Assembly: GCF_932526225.1 (NCBI RefSeq)
Contig: NC_064044.1
Coordinates: 6,288,747-6,352,746, forward strand
From: Nematostella vectensis
Taxonomy: Eukaryota > Cnidaria > Anthozoa > Actiniaria > Edwardsiidae
DNA: 64,000 nucleotides
Direction of reading: 5' to 3'
Shown here: piece by piece, positions 46,978-59,900 of the stretch
Layout of the letters: each line of letters starts with the position of its first letter
How positions within the stretch are numbered: position 1 is the first letter of the stretch
Made by a program: the position numbers and the translations under genes
The notes under the pieces: model-generated
What the model was told of the DNA's origin: nothing
Seen by the model: only the letters and a program-made list of their open reading frames with translations
Databases searched by the model: none

Positions 46978-47195
46978 TATTTACACGGTTTCAGCAAACA
47001 GTAGCGCTATAAATCGCGACATTATCGCTCTATCTACATTTTAAACATTTATTTTGACAAACTATTTTTCTTTAAATGGTCAAAAAGGTATCAGTCATTA
47101 TTCCTTTCCATTAGGTAAGACCTCTGACAAGGTCGCTCTTAGAGGATGAAGTTTTCCCGTTTATTGTAGGAAGTCTTTTGACAACCTATTTGAAG

Positions 47196-47942
47196 TTAAT
47201 GGTTTTGCTTCCCGTGCGAAGGCTGCAGTTTCACGATTGTAAGGCATGGTAAATACTCGTGAGTGTTGACAGGTTTGATGCAAGGATAAAACTCGTTTTT
47301 GGCGCTTATAGATACACCATCGCGCGATTTCTGTTTATGCAGTACTGCTTTTGGGGTTTCCGCGCGCGAAAACAAAATTGGTCGTCTATAAGCTGGGCTT
47401 GCACGGACTTTTTTCAGATCAATTGACTCCTCTGATAGGTTTATAGGATTTCTCGGCTTTTGCTTTGTCTCCTTTTCTACGCTGCTATCTTCCGGTTGCT
47501 TTTTACGTTTATCGCAGCCAACACTCGTTGTCGTTTTTTGCTGTGTTCTACGTTTGAGCAACAGGGGTCGAACGATGCTTCCAAGTGACAATTTCGGCCG
47601 TGCAGTATCAGACAGACTCCTTTGCTTTACCGCGCAAGCTGGAGACTTCGGATCAATCCCATTATTTTCAAGGCTTTTTCCGCTTCTCTCGGCTTCATTT
47701 GGTGGAGGTGCTGTTTTGTAGCTTCGTCTGTTTGCCGTAGAAGTCGTAGAAGACTTTCTTCGGTTCGCAAGGTGCATGTTTTGGACTTGTGAAAGTGTCA
47801 TGAGAACTTCGCTCGAGAATAATTTCGCATATTCCTCTTCTTCCTTGGTCACCATGATTCTCTCTCTCTTTCTCTTTCTGCTCTCAAGAGGAAAATACTC
47901 TGTAGCCGAACACCCTTTTCTATAATTAACATCCCCGAACAA
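47196..47942 (-). CDS. Hypothetical basic protein, 248 aa, single open exon
   Basis: No family recognised. The ORF is long for this AT-rich DNA and its composition looks coding. It begins MFGDVNYRKGCSATEYFPLE, has a nuclear-localisation-like RKRKRERIM at about residues 22-30, and one likely helix (EEEEYAKLFSSEVLMTLSQV) at about 33-53. The rest is Ser/Lys/Arg-rich and probably disordered, with short basic motifs (RRKSSTTST, LLLKRRTQQK, CDKRKKQPED). No signal peptide, membrane span or zinc site is visible. An alternative start is the Met at about residue 30. It could be the last exon of a longer gene reaching upstream on the minus strand. It may be nuclear, judging only from the basic clusters. 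Confidence 0.5.
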   Translation of the reverse strand: MFGDVNYRKGCSATEYFPLESRKRKRERIMVTKEEEEYAKLFSSEVLMTLSQVQNMHLANRRKSSTTSTANRRSYKTAPPPNEAERSGKSLENNGIDPKSPACAVKQRSLSDTARPKLSLGSIVRPLLLKRRTQQKTTTSVGCDKRKKQPEDSSVEKETKQKPRNPINLSEESIDLKKVRASPAYRRPILFSRAETPKAVLHKQKSRDGVSISAKNEFYPCIKPVNTHEYLPCLTIVKLQPSHGKQNH

Positions 47943-48794
47943 TGTCTTTTATGTGCTTGTCTGTCCCCTTGTAATATCTCACTCTTATTTGTTCCGCTAA
48001 CCATCTGCACCTAATCCCTGCATTTCATGACGTCATGCACATTGTTAAGAGAATAAATTGATTTTAAATTGGGCTCGAAGAAGTTGCGGTGAGTGGATTG
48101 TTTATTACGACTGATTCTAATTGGAAGTCCAAAAGGACATATCACGATGTCGGCTCTTTTTAGTTTTTTTTCTCCTAATGTAGTTGAAGAGAATTTAATT
48201 CGGAGACTTCCCCTGTGGAGCACTCACATGGTTTGTCATTAATTTCCGGGTGTGAAGAAAGATTAAAGGATAGGTCCCGAGAGGTTTTGTGGTTATTTTG
48301 CTCCAGTTAACATGAAACTACATAAAGAGAAAGGGAAGGTCCCGAGTGTTGACAAAAGATGATTTTACACAAATAAGAAATTGCAAAATGAAAATGAAAA
48401 GTAAATTCATGGTCACAAGCAGCCGTTCTAAAATGATGTTTAGCTTCCCACACAAAGTAGACAAATGAGCGTGTATATTATTTTTGTATTGCAGATAGCC
48501 TAGAGCCTTACCAACATTTTAACCGCCGTTCGGTGTGCTATGTCATCGAAGGGATGAAATAAAATAAATGGATGTTTTTAAATAGCGCTTATCGCGACGT
48601 CTCTAAGTGCTTCGCTCACAAATGAGACAGCAGATGCTTCAGGCAATTTTGAGTTTGATATAGTGTAAGCAAAGACAAGGGATTGAGTTTACGTCAGGAT
48701 GCGAAAGGTGAATTGGCATTACGACCGACCACAGATAACATTTTATTGTAAGGCTGGTTTACGTCAAGACAGCATCCCACGCAACTCGTCCTGC

Positions 48795-48937
48795 CAGGGG
48801 CGTAGCCAGGGGGGTGCCCCATCTTTTAGCAGCCAAAATTACAGTAAATGTTTTATACATTATCTAATATACAGGAGAAAATACCTTGAAAGGGCCTTTT
48901 GGGCCCCCTCCTGTTAAAAATCCTGGCCACGCCGCTG
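48795..48937. mobile_element. 143-bp MITE with hAT-like ends
   Basis: CAGGGGCGTAGCCAGG at the left and the reverse complement of the right end, CAGCGGCGTGGCCAGG, differ at two of 16 bases. Ends of the CAGGGGCGTAGCCAG type are widespread in hAT-derived MITEs of animals (recalled knowledge). No clean 8-bp target duplication is visible, so the call is by end sequence only. Confidence 0.55.
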
Positions 48938-48939
48938 CT

Positions 48940-50050
48940 GGTTAAAGCCCCGTGTAATCTGTGCTAAAGCAGGGGCGGTTGACGAGGTCGCTTACCCCCC
49001 AACTTTCAAAAGTAAAAAAGATAAATCCTATCTAGTGCATGGAATAAAACCGAGAATAGAAATGGAAGAAACAAATGATAAAGCCATATAAAGAACTGAT
49101 CAGAAATAGAAAAAAAATAGGTAGAGACAATTGCCCGAGGATCGAACCTCCTAAGATCAAATGAAACAAGAGAAAAAATAGACCATACTTCCAGACATAC
49201 GGTGAAACACCGTATGGCACCTAAAGCTTTACGGCTAGGCTGAAGATTTCGGAACCAGCACCGCTATCTAGCGAACTGTACAACACAAAGGAACCTGAGG
49301 TACCCGCGCATTAATGGGAGGCAATAACCAGGATCCCAGCCCTGTCTTAGTCGGTTACGCCACCCACAGCTTCATGCTCACGTCTCTGGGATTTAGCGTA
49401 TTGCTTTAGTAGTATGGTAATTTCGTCATCATGCACAGCACACTGTGACCTAGATATAATATATTTAGCATTTGTTCTATGCTGTCGCGCACATGCATAT
49501 GACATCTTTCGTGTTGCAGTCTTTAGCCTTTTGTTCTCCTGTGCTCAGTCGCGCACGTTGAACTATGAACTGAACTATGGTGAAATGTGCGCAATCTAAA
49601 AAAATGATTTGTTTGCTCATTTTTTTAGAAAAAGTAGAATATTTAAGCGTTCGTGTTCTTACACTTGTTTCGCCATCGGGGCGTGGGTAGGGCAAAACAG
49701 GGAGGTCATACAATAAATGATTTGTTTCGAAGCCCATTAGTGCAATTGGCCGATCATAGCAATCATTTGGAAACAAGGCTTAAATTCCTGTGGCTTAAAT
49801 TAGCGCAAAGAGAAATGGTGACTAGGTGAGCAAGCAGTGATGATGCACAGCGGCTTTTACAAATGGTCATTACGATACTCCCCAAGTTGGTTTCCATGGT
49901 TTCAATATAGTCGCACTCATTGGTAGGCGATCAAACCACTCTTCACTGCTTTGTGTGCGACTTATTCCAGTCTTTTCGCGCCAGGAACTAACCTAAGCAT
50001 TATTCACAAAAAAAAGACCATTATTAAAATAAAGCCAAAAATATAGCTCA
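48940..50050. other. Intergenic stretch, no supported gene
   Basis: Several small ORFs on both strands without family support. A tRNA-like internal promoter pattern on the minus strand near 49290-49370 is too weak to call. Confidence 0.4.
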
Positions 50051-50052
50051 GC

Positions 50053-50300
50053 CTTTGGCTCCACTTCTTTGTTATTGTTTATTAGTACAACAAGTACAAC
50101 TGTCGTTTACTTGTTCAAAATATCAATCTTCAAAATATCAATCTACAGATAAAGTCTGATAAGTTATTGACTGGATATTTGATTAGGAATATCTTGGTTA
50201 CTACTTGAAATTAGCCGATGGGAATGGATGCTTTGGACGCTTTGTGTGACTCGGAATTGAGCGGGAGCATAAAATGGCGGCGTGATTAGCCTTCTTTGAA
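50053..50300 (-). repeat. Dispersed repeat family B, copy 2 (inverted)
   Basis: Its reverse complement aligns with 36024-36262, including CCGAGTCACACAAA, CCAAGATATT and AACAATAACAAAG. Confidence 0.7.
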
Positions 50301-51037
50301 AATGCTCAGAGGGTTGTAGATAAGCTGATGCAAATAATCCAAAAGCTGCTAGTTTGACAAAATGGCGGCAACAGAGCCACTTCGTGAAATGTTGGTGAGA
50401 AACTTCTAGCTCACGAAGACGCCATATTGAAAATCACCCAGCAGCCCCTTGTGCCGAGAGGTTGGACATCAAAATAAAATTGCAATCAGTGTGATTACAG
50501 GCACCCCACCCATGATGCATTTCGCCAGCGGCAACTTTGTCTCCATGATCCATCACCAATGCCGTAACGCCAATAGGGGCCAAAAAGGTGCCATGCCCCC
50601 TTCCCCCTGTTTCTACAACTCAAAGAAACAAGCAGTAGGGGCGTGGTTGTGCCCCCCCCCCCAAGTTTTCGTAATGTCCCTTGCTTCGAGCTCAATCACC
50701 CCCTCCCCCGTTAAGACCCTGATCAAACAATCACACATCCGGGTCTTCAGCTATATATTTTACTGTATTGTAATAAATACAGGGAAAGCGGGTAGAGTAA
50801 GGCCAAGGACAAACGCCGTTCTTTTCATGTACCGTTGCAAATTCAAATGAACATAGAACAATCGAATTGTCCAGTTGCATGCATTTGCATTTGAAACGGT
50901 AGAAAATAGAACGGCGTCATAAGGGTGTTCGGAAGTTAGGTTGCCAGGGAAATTTTTATTTACCGTAGATTTGTTAGAAAAAGAGTTTTACTGCTAAAAT
51001 TGGTCAAGTGGACTAGTGACTTATCGGGCTACATATT

Positions 51038-51080
51038 GATGACGTCATTAGGCGACGTCACCGGATGACGTCATCGCAGC
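51038..51080. promoter_or_regulatory. Cluster of CRE-like palindromes
   Basis: ATGACGTCAT occurs twice (51040-51049 and 51065-51074) with GCGACGTCACC between. These match the CREB/ATF site TGACGTCA. They lie inside the 4-kb element, so they may be element sequence rather than a host enhancer. Confidence 0.4.
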
Positions 51081-53691
51081 AGAAAAAACGTTAATGCCTT
51101 TCCTTTAATTTTTTTTTCAAAGGATTTTCAGAGTATTCATTATTTCTTTCTAAACAAATGTGAGCATGGATTTGAAAAAATATTGAAAAATCATTTTTTA
51201 GACCAATTAATGTGCAAGCCATTGGGGTATTTTGGTCATATGTTTTTTCATTTTGACCTGTATGCCATAATCCATGCTCAGTTTTAACAAGAAAAGAGTA
51301 AACAATATTTCCGTACTAAAAAAATAACGATTTCAAAAATTTAAGGTGCCATTTTACATTTTTTTGTGCGACCTGAAGTCGTTGTTATCGCACGTGCTTT
51401 GGACCAGACTATTTGGAGGCGCGGCTAGCCACCAAACCTAGTGCACGGCGCTTTCCACGCTGCCTTCAGTCTACGGAACAGATGCTCATTTGCATAAGCC
51501 ACTGTCCGGCGTCCTCGATTCCATGCGACGCCATTTTCTGCCATTTGTCATGACAACAGCCCACGCTTTGACGAAGGCGATGTTTTGCGAAGTTTTATTA
51601 CATTTATAACATTAGATAGTATGCCCGCCTGTTATAGTTTTTAAACAAATAAATATCATGACAATAAAGTATAAGAGTCAACTTATCTCATGTTAGCAAA
51701 TCAACTTCCTAAGAAGTCTAAAAAATTTTTTTCAGATTTTGCCGATATTTTTAAGATAATGAATCACATCAGAAAAGTTCTAATTCACTTAATTTCACAT
51801 TTTTGGAACATCCAGTCATAAGCCGACACTCACAGCATAGCTAAAACTGTTGTTTTACTTAATTTAATCTAAGTGAACTCTGAGCACATATTTACACCTG
51901 GTTTTAAAATTATTAAACGATACGAGCTTGCATTGTTTTACCGTCACCAAAACCGCAAAGCACGCATGTAATTATATTGTAATTATCTCAAAAAAGGCGT
52001 GGAAATCGCTGTAAAGTTTGTATTGGACGTTTGATAAGAATTCCTTCAGGAATTTGTCTGGGAGGTCTGATTTCCGTAGCACCCTTTATTAAGAGCAATA
52101 ACTCTATTAATAGCATAGACATGCAACAACAGCCAATAATTATGTTTGCTTCTTTAAAAAAATTTGGTACACCTTGTCATAGACTCGTTTTATGAAAATC
52201 ATGTACAATATATGAATCTCCAACTAAAAACGTTAAAAAATAGGAGGATAAATTAAAAAGTGTGTCATTCACTCAGTCTCGGCTAAATCTTTGTTCTAGC
52301 TCTAGAAGCGTGCGTAAATAGCAAAAGAATGAAATGAACAAGTGACCGTGCATTCCAGCATGGCAACTGCGTTCAAAATAAACTTTTCTTTTTTCCCCCC
52401 AAATTTTGTTTATTTGGACTAAATAAAATTTTGTTATTATGCGTGAACATTACTCTTTAGGATGCAGTACAATTTAGAAAATAAAAACGAATAAAACGCT
52501 CAAAATATAATTTTATTCAAGTCCTAGAGATTTTATGCTAATGAGTCGAGCATGATTTTTATTGTAAATTTCGCATTATCATGGGGGTAAGACACCGAGA
52601 GAGAGGGTAGAAAATCAACGAAAGATTCCTCTTAAGCCTCTTTGAAGCTAGAAACATTACTTTTGGTACTCCGCCTGAAGGGAAGAAGGAAAATGCAATT
52701 TGTATGATAGTGTAGGCTGTTTCAAGTCCTGAAGACACAATTCCGAGCGCTACTCTGAACACAACACTAGCTTTTGCTTTCAACAACCGAGCTCTACAAA
52801 TTCGGCGTGCTCTCTCCTGGCAAGTACGCTATCTCCATGGTAACATCAATCAATAACATACATAACAGTAAACATATGACCAATGATTGATATTAACCAA
52901 AAAAAAATACTTGCAAAATAGGTTCTCTATGACAAGAGTCATCAAAATATCATGTGACCCATAGTCCCTAATTTGTCAGGTTAAAACGGTTAAAATCGAG
53001 TAAGTCTTCTTGTTTAAAAACTAATTTAAACCACGCAGTGCATGTTGCAGTGCTTCAAAAAGGTTAGTGAAAAAAAAAGTTAGAAGACCCATTTATAGCT
53101 ATGGTTGCAAATCAGACAGCCTTTGTTACATCAACCGTATGCTAGATCAAAGGTTAACCCCCGTGAGCCAACTTAGAGGTCATCAATGACAATTTATTTT
53201 ATAATTTTAAATAGAAGCTTTAAACGACCAGAAAAGCGTAATGCGCCATTGAAATTGTTGTGTGTTGTTGTGAACAATAATGCGATAAATTTTAGTAAAG
53301 GAAAGAACCAAATACGTCCGATCTTCAAGATTTCTAAGAAATAATCATGTTAATGTGAATGATTTACGAAGTTTGGCGAACAGCTTAGAAACTTTGAGTA
53401 AAACAGCCTTCTAACTCAAACCCTCAAATGCACTGTTCGGTCTCATTTCTCCTCAGAAGCTCTCTTCCACCATATCAATATTTTTAGTGCGTTTCCTGAA
53501 AAAAATTTAAAAGAATTCGGCTAGGAAACTTGATCATGTTAAATTTTGAAATGTTTCAAAGTTTGTGCTCAAGTACAGGCTTGGGTTTATTTTCATTGAG
53601 CTGGGAAGAAAGCTTTATAAGTTATCTCATCCGTGTGAAACGTAACTTAAAATGGCGTCGCATGGAATCGAGGACGCCGGACAGTGGCTTA

Positions 53692-54575
53692 TGCACTAGT
53701 CAATATAAACTCCCGCACCCCCAGGGCCGGGGAATAGCGGGGCATATATAGGGGGTTCTACGTGATTTGAAGAACGATGTGTCACGGCTTCCCGGGCCAT
53801 TTGTAGTCTTTTGTCATGCTATGGAAATCTAGCCGGGATATAGCGGGGCATTTGACCGAGCGGCCGCCATCTTGGAATATATCCCTGATGTTGTGTCTTG
53901 GGCCACCCCGCGTAATCAACGGAACGTGGTCGTTTAATTCGCCCATTTCAGTGAAGAATTTTGGCGCGTGGACCCTGGGTTCAAAACTTCCGGGAACTGT
54001 GGCTCTTGTTTCGGCTCTAGATTTCGGCTAGACTCAGAGTGACGAAACGAAGACGTTGTTCGACGTTTTGGAGCGAAAACCTTGGAATCAAAAAGCGATT
54101 GCAATGCTTATGTTGTTTGAAGAGTAGTTTCACGCAATTTGAGTGTTTTTGAGGCGTGTTCGTGACATGATTTTATCGATGCTTTTTTCAAGCACAGGCC
54201 CCGCAGGATAAGGAGAAATTGCTGTTATTTGTAGGAAATATTGATCAAAATATAAGACAATTATTCACTCTGTATTGCTGTACATTGTGCGTTGATTTTT
54301 CTTTGAGCTTTTTTTGTCCGCTTTAAAAAGCTTTAAATATTAGAAAATTCATTTCAGGAATGGAAACTTGCAAACAAATATCAAATTAAATTTCCTTTCC
54401 TATGCAATACTTTAGGCTCCTGTTAAAATTAAAACAACCCCGGGGGAATCAAGCGGGGCAACGGCACAGACAAGTGTCCAGCACAGACAAGTGTCTTTTG
54501 ACTTAATTAAATCCTTGTCAAATGCCCCGCTATTCCCCGACCCTGGGGGTGCGGGGGTTTATATTGACTAGTGCA
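53692..54575. mobile_element. 884-bp nested DNA transposon with ~55-bp TIRs and TTA target duplication
   Basis: The left end TGCACTAGTCAATATAAACT and the reverse complement of the right end agree over about 55 bp with two mismatches. TTA flanks both sides (53689-53691 and 54576-54578). The uninterrupted site is preserved, inverted, at 51480-51500 (CATTTGCATAAGCC), which proves the insertion and its edges. A 3-bp TTA duplication fits the PIF/Harbinger class. There is no transposase; the 71-codon ORF at 53816 has no resemblance. Confidence 0.85.
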
Positions 54576-54985
54576 TTATGCAAATGAGCATCTGTTCCGT
54601 AGACTGCTTCAGACCAGCGACTTTGTGCTGCCAAAGCACATCCTATCCTTTTTTTTTTTGCTACGCCCAGTTGGCGGCATTTTAGCATATGAGCATGGTA
54701 AATTGTATAAAAAATAATAAACACCTTAAAAAACGAGACATTTTGTTGCAAAAGGGGGAAGAATGGAACATTTTTCACCGGCGAAAAGTTTGTAAACAAA
54801 CAAGCGCGCGCGCCCTGAAAAGCCCGCCATTTTCAAACCGGAAGCGATTTTTCACGCCTAAATTGCGAGCGCGCGCGTCAGCGTAGCAACCAAGGTCGCA
54901 TAACAACCTTAATTCCGAACACCCTTAAACAAGGCCTAAAAAAAGAAACACCACACCACAACGCACACCACATCAATGAAATTGT

Positions 54986-54991
54986 TTTATT
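54986..54991 (-). terminator. Possible polyadenylation signal of the FGF gene
   Basis: TTTATT (minus-strand AATAAA) about 1.96 kb beyond the FGF stop. If used, the 3' UTR would cover 54970-56947. Confidence 0.4.
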
Positions 54992-56947
54992 GCAAATTCA
55001 TTCATCAGAAAATATATACTCTTTCATAGTTGATCTATTATCTGGCGTTTGGTCATCACTCGCTATTTACAAAACTGTGCGACAACAGTAATTTAACTTC
55101 TATGTCACCATTTGTATAAACACCCCGTTTCTATGTTTGCTGTACGTCCACTTTTTTAATTACATCAATGTATCGCTCAACTGATACAGGGCTTATTATT
55201 GACATTTTTGAAACTCAAAACTTCATCTGATAATGTTACTGCATGTAGTTAAAGCAAAAAATATGGACTACAAATTCTCCTTACTTCACAAGCATAGCGG
55301 TTTGTCATGAGAATTAACAAAAAGATCTTTCAACCAATCAAAAAAAACAAAATTAAAATTAAATTCCCAAGACTGTCAAGGCTCAGTATAATGCAATATC
55401 GAAAGGGTTCAAACCACCACAGTTTCAAGTTACAAACGGTAACAACGGAAACTAGCACACGCAAAGTTGACTGAAGCCAACGGTAGATTGACGGAAACTC
55501 CCCAGATATGCTCGTTAGAACTGATGTCTACAAGCTAAAAAGTTAAAGGCCTCGAGTAACTTACCCAACATGCTAAGCAGCCACTGCTGATAATTTCGTG
55601 TTCAAAATAGTACAGTTACCCACACTTTGAGATTGCCGAATGACACGATGAGTAAAGCCGAATAGCATGATGGGTAAAGCCGAATAGCATGATGGGTAAA
55701 GCCCAATAGCATTATGAGTAAAGGATAATTACTTATTAAATGACTCCAAAATAGCCGCCACGCGATGCATTCTGGGTAGCATGAAATGGTCCCTTGAAAT
55801 AACTAGCAGTGCATTACACGGCTGCTAATACTACACTCAATACATGGTATTTGTCTTATAATAAATACTCTTAAACGAATAGTACTTGACCGGCGCCTGC
55901 TATAATAAGATAACACGACAACAGAACGTATTCCAACTAACCAATAACCAATGGCTAAATAACACCAGCTAAATCACGTAATATATATATGCCTACTACC
56001 CGTAATTCATTGCGCGCCAAAAGTATCAATTCCACAAGCAGCCGCGCGTTTTGAGGATGGATCTGTCCCACAATACATCACGCGCGTCTTATATAGCGAC
56101 TAACCTTAGCAAAATGGACTGTAATAAGTCAACACAACGGGCTTAATCGCTTATAAATTTTAAATTATCCATTTGAAATAAATAACGCAACAATATATCA
56201 TAAATAGTATAAATAATATCATCTTTTATAAATCTTGTATAACTGTAGATATCTTACCACATATCATGGCCGATAATCAGTATTTTCAATATCCCAAATA
56301 CAGTGGTCCGTAGCCACTATCGTCAAAGGTATCGCGGTCACAGCGGCCGACTTCAAAAAGCTTAAAACAATAACAAGGAAATCCTGGCGCCAAAGGTGCC
56401 AGCCCTTTTAGCGCACGCGCATAATGCAATGTAAAAAGCCGCTGCACCAGGCAACGACTGCTCAAATCTGCTCTAGGCAGTGTGGCATATTACAAAACAA
56501 AGTATTGGTTAGCGTTGTTAGTTATCGTTGTAATTAAAGTTGATAAATAATTTTAGTTCAAGTTAATATAAACGTTGCTAACAAATAATTAGTTAATTTG
56601 ATTATGGCTTATTGGCCTGTTCCAGACAGGCTATCAAAACTAGTTACTCCCTGTTACAATGAACGCGGATTCTTGAACCAATGGCTCTCCGACCCGCGGA
56701 CTTCATAATAAAACAATTTTCTACAAAAGGTTACCTGACTTCCCCCTTACACGACCGCGTCTTAATGACACTTGCACTCCAATTACTTAAGACGCGCGAT
56801 ACAGAACATTATACCCTATCATCATTCCTAGCGCGCATCCTCTCAGCGTTACAAACGCGCCAATATTCTAACCGTCACTCCTTGCGCGCCTATATTCCAA
56901 CCATCATTCCTTGCGCGCAGCCTTGCACACTTCCTCTTGGGTCTGGA
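54990..56947 (-). other. Probable FGF 3' UTR and flank, no other gene seen
   Basis: AT-rich. Contains a short imperfect repeat of GCCGAATAGCATGATGGGTAAA (55634-55725, about four copies). No coding signal. Confidence 0.4.
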
Positions 56948-59900
56948 TCACGACTCGTATCTTGTCATGAACTGTGTGGCCTTCTGCCCTATGAATGTCT
57001 GTACTGCCGGCTTCGCTTTGCCGTTGCGCTTGATGGCCACGTACCACCCGTTCCTTTGGTGCTTGTACGACAGGAAGGACTGGTAAAGGTTTTCAAGGAA
57101 GATCTCTTTGAACACCGAGTTTAGGGACGGTTGTAACTGACAGAGACAAGACATAAAGTCATGCAAAGAAATGCATCAAATCCTTAAAAGTACTGCTCAT
57201 GGATAATACGACGTTTGAACTTAGACTAAATCCAATGATTTCGTTCGCTGCTGAAATTTAAGTCGTGCGGCACTCAATACCAAAATATTTTTCATAGCTT
57301 CTCACACTTAGCGGCTACAGGGTGATTAACTTAAAGAAGGCCAATAACGCTGCCAATTTTGTTCCCGCACTATACCGGCTCACTAAAAGAATCCATTTCC
57401 ATCGGCTAATTCAAGCAAGTGACTGAGAAACTTTCAATCAAATATTGTTACTAAGGTATAAAACTTCAATCGTGGTTGGTTATTTTGTCATTTCTTGCAA
57501 ATAAACCGATATATTTTCAATTGTAAACAATAACAAAGAAGGTTGATGGACATTCCTTAAAATTGAACCTCACCTGTGCAGTTAACAGTCCCTTGTCTGT
57601 GATCGTCAAATATCTCCGAGTGGCAACGCCAATTATCATATGCAGACCAGCTCCTACTGAGTGAAACTCCAACTCAGCTGGAAAGGAAAGATCTGATTAA
57701 GCAACATATAGCTCATCATTTACACACTAGTTGATGGGCACAGTTCTTGTCATTTTCACACCATTTCATTACCAGGTGTTGTGCGCAGTGCTTGTTATGT
57801 ATAAACTAGGTGATGTGCGCAATGCTTGTTATGTACACACTAGGTGATGTGCGCAGTGCTCTTCTTGTACACACTAGGTGATGTGACAGTGCTTTTCTTG
57901 TACACACTAGGTGATATGCGCAGTGCTCGTCATGTACACATCAGGAAATAATGTGCGCAGTGCTCGTTATTTACTTACCAGGTAATGTGCGCAGTGCTCG
58001 TAATATACACACTAGGTGATGTACGCAGTGTTCGTCATGTACACACTAGGTGATTGCGCATTGTTCGTCATGTACACACTAGGTGATGTACGCAGTGTTT
58101 GTTATGTACACACTAGGTGATGAGCGCAGTGTTTGTTATGTACACACTAGGTGATGAGCGCAGTGCTCTTTATGTTTACACTAGGTGATGTGCGCAGTGT
58201 TCGTCATGTACACACTGGGTGATGTGCGCAGTGCTCGTCATTTACACACCAGGTGATGTGCGCAGTGCTCATCATGTATACACTGGGTGATGTGCGCAGT
58301 GCTCGTCATGTACACACTAGGTGATGTGCGCAGTGTTTGTTATGTACACACTAGGTGATGTGCGCAGTGCTCGTCATGTACACACTAGGTGATGTGCGCA
58401 GTGCTCGTCAGGTACACACTAGGTGATGTGCGCAGTGCTCGTCATGTACATACTAGGTGATGTGCGCAGTGCTCGTCATGTACACACTAGGTGATGTGCG
58501 CAGTGCTCGTCATTTACACACCAGGTGATGTGCGCAGTGCTCATCATGTATACACTGGGTGATGTGCACAGTGCTCATCATGTACACACTGGGTGATGTG
58601 CGCAGTGCTCTTCATGTTTACACTAGGTGATGAGCGCAGTGTTTGTTATGTACACACTAGGTGATGTGCGCAGTGTTTGTTATGTACACACTAGGTGATG
58701 TGCGCAGTGCTCGTAATGTACACACTAGGTGATGTGCGCAGTGTTCGTCATGTACACACCAGGTGATGTGCGCAGTGCTCGTAATGTACACACTAGGTGA
58801 TGTGCGCAGTGTTTGTTATGTACACACTAGGTGATGTGCGCAGTGTTTGTTATGTACACACTAGGTGATGTGCGCAGTGTTTGTCATGTACACACTAGGT
58901 GATGTGCGCAGTGCTTGTCATGTACACACAAGGTGATGTGCGCAGTGCTCATCATGTACACAATAGGTGATGTGCGCAGTGCTCATCATGTACACACTAG
59001 GTGATGTGCGCAGTGCTCTTCATGTTTACACTAGGTGATGTGCGCAGTGTTCGTCATGTATACACTAGGTGATGTGCGCAGTGTTTGTTATGTACACACT
59101 AGGTGATGTGGGCAGTGCTCTTAATGTACACACTAGGTGATGAGCGCAGTGTTTGTTATGTACACACTAGGTGATGTACGCAGTGTTTGTTATGTACACA
59201 CTAGGTGATGTGGGCAGTGCTCTTAATGTACACACTAGGTGATGAGCGCAGTGTTTGTTATGTACGCACCAGGTGATGTGCGCAGTGCTCGTTATGTAAT
59301 GTCCACACAGGTTGTGTGCATCATGTACAAGCGTTAACCAGTCCTCACCATATTTTGACGACGCATCGTTGGTTCCGTCTACAGTCCCATCAGGGTTTAT
59401 CCTCAGTAAGTACTTATACTTTGAGTAGAGGTTTCCCAGCTTCATATACGCGGGTGTGGCGTGGTGTAACGTCACGTCTATCTTGTACTCCTTTGTGGGC
59501 GTCATGCCCATAGGAAATAACACCTTCATGTAAACCTGGGGAGATATCGTACAAGGTGAGGCAGAGGCGATAGTTGAAAGGGAGATGAAGGTAATCTTGC
59601 TTCAAATTACTTTGAACTATGGAAATGAGAAATTTGGACATAACCCTCCTAAAACAAGGCTGCAGACCAAGGAGATTCGATACAGTTTCCCGAATGCCCA
59701 ACCATCCTGTCAACCACAACTCGTATCTTCTGCTACAGGGATCGGATCATCAAACTATTTGGCCATGCCATTTACCTAGGGATGAACTTTATAAAAATGT
59801 AACATGTGTTTACATTGCTGTTTCTATGGCAGCGGAACGGCGAACCCGTCGGATATTGTACATCAGACCTTGGTCGACACTTACAGGAAGTTTTATTTAA

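Larger units (their letters stand above)
50923..54924. mobile_element. 4.0-kb non-autonomous DNA element with GGGTGTTCGGAA ends
   Basis: Left GGGTGTTCGGAAGTTAGGTT and the reverse complement of the right end GGGTGTTCGGAATTAAGGTT are matching terminal repeats (two mismatches). The right flank is TTAA (54925-54928); the left is ATAA (50919-50922), perhaps a mutated TTAA. Inside, 51471-51545 recurs inverted at 53650-53691 plus 54576-54606, so the element has internal inverted repeats. It contains a nested insertion (53692-54575). No transposase ORF is seen. Confidence 0.6.

Noticed and set aside
57775-59295. CRISPR-like array of 34-bp repeats
   Set aside because: The units are directly adjacent with no unique spacers, and the locus is an intron of an animal gene.
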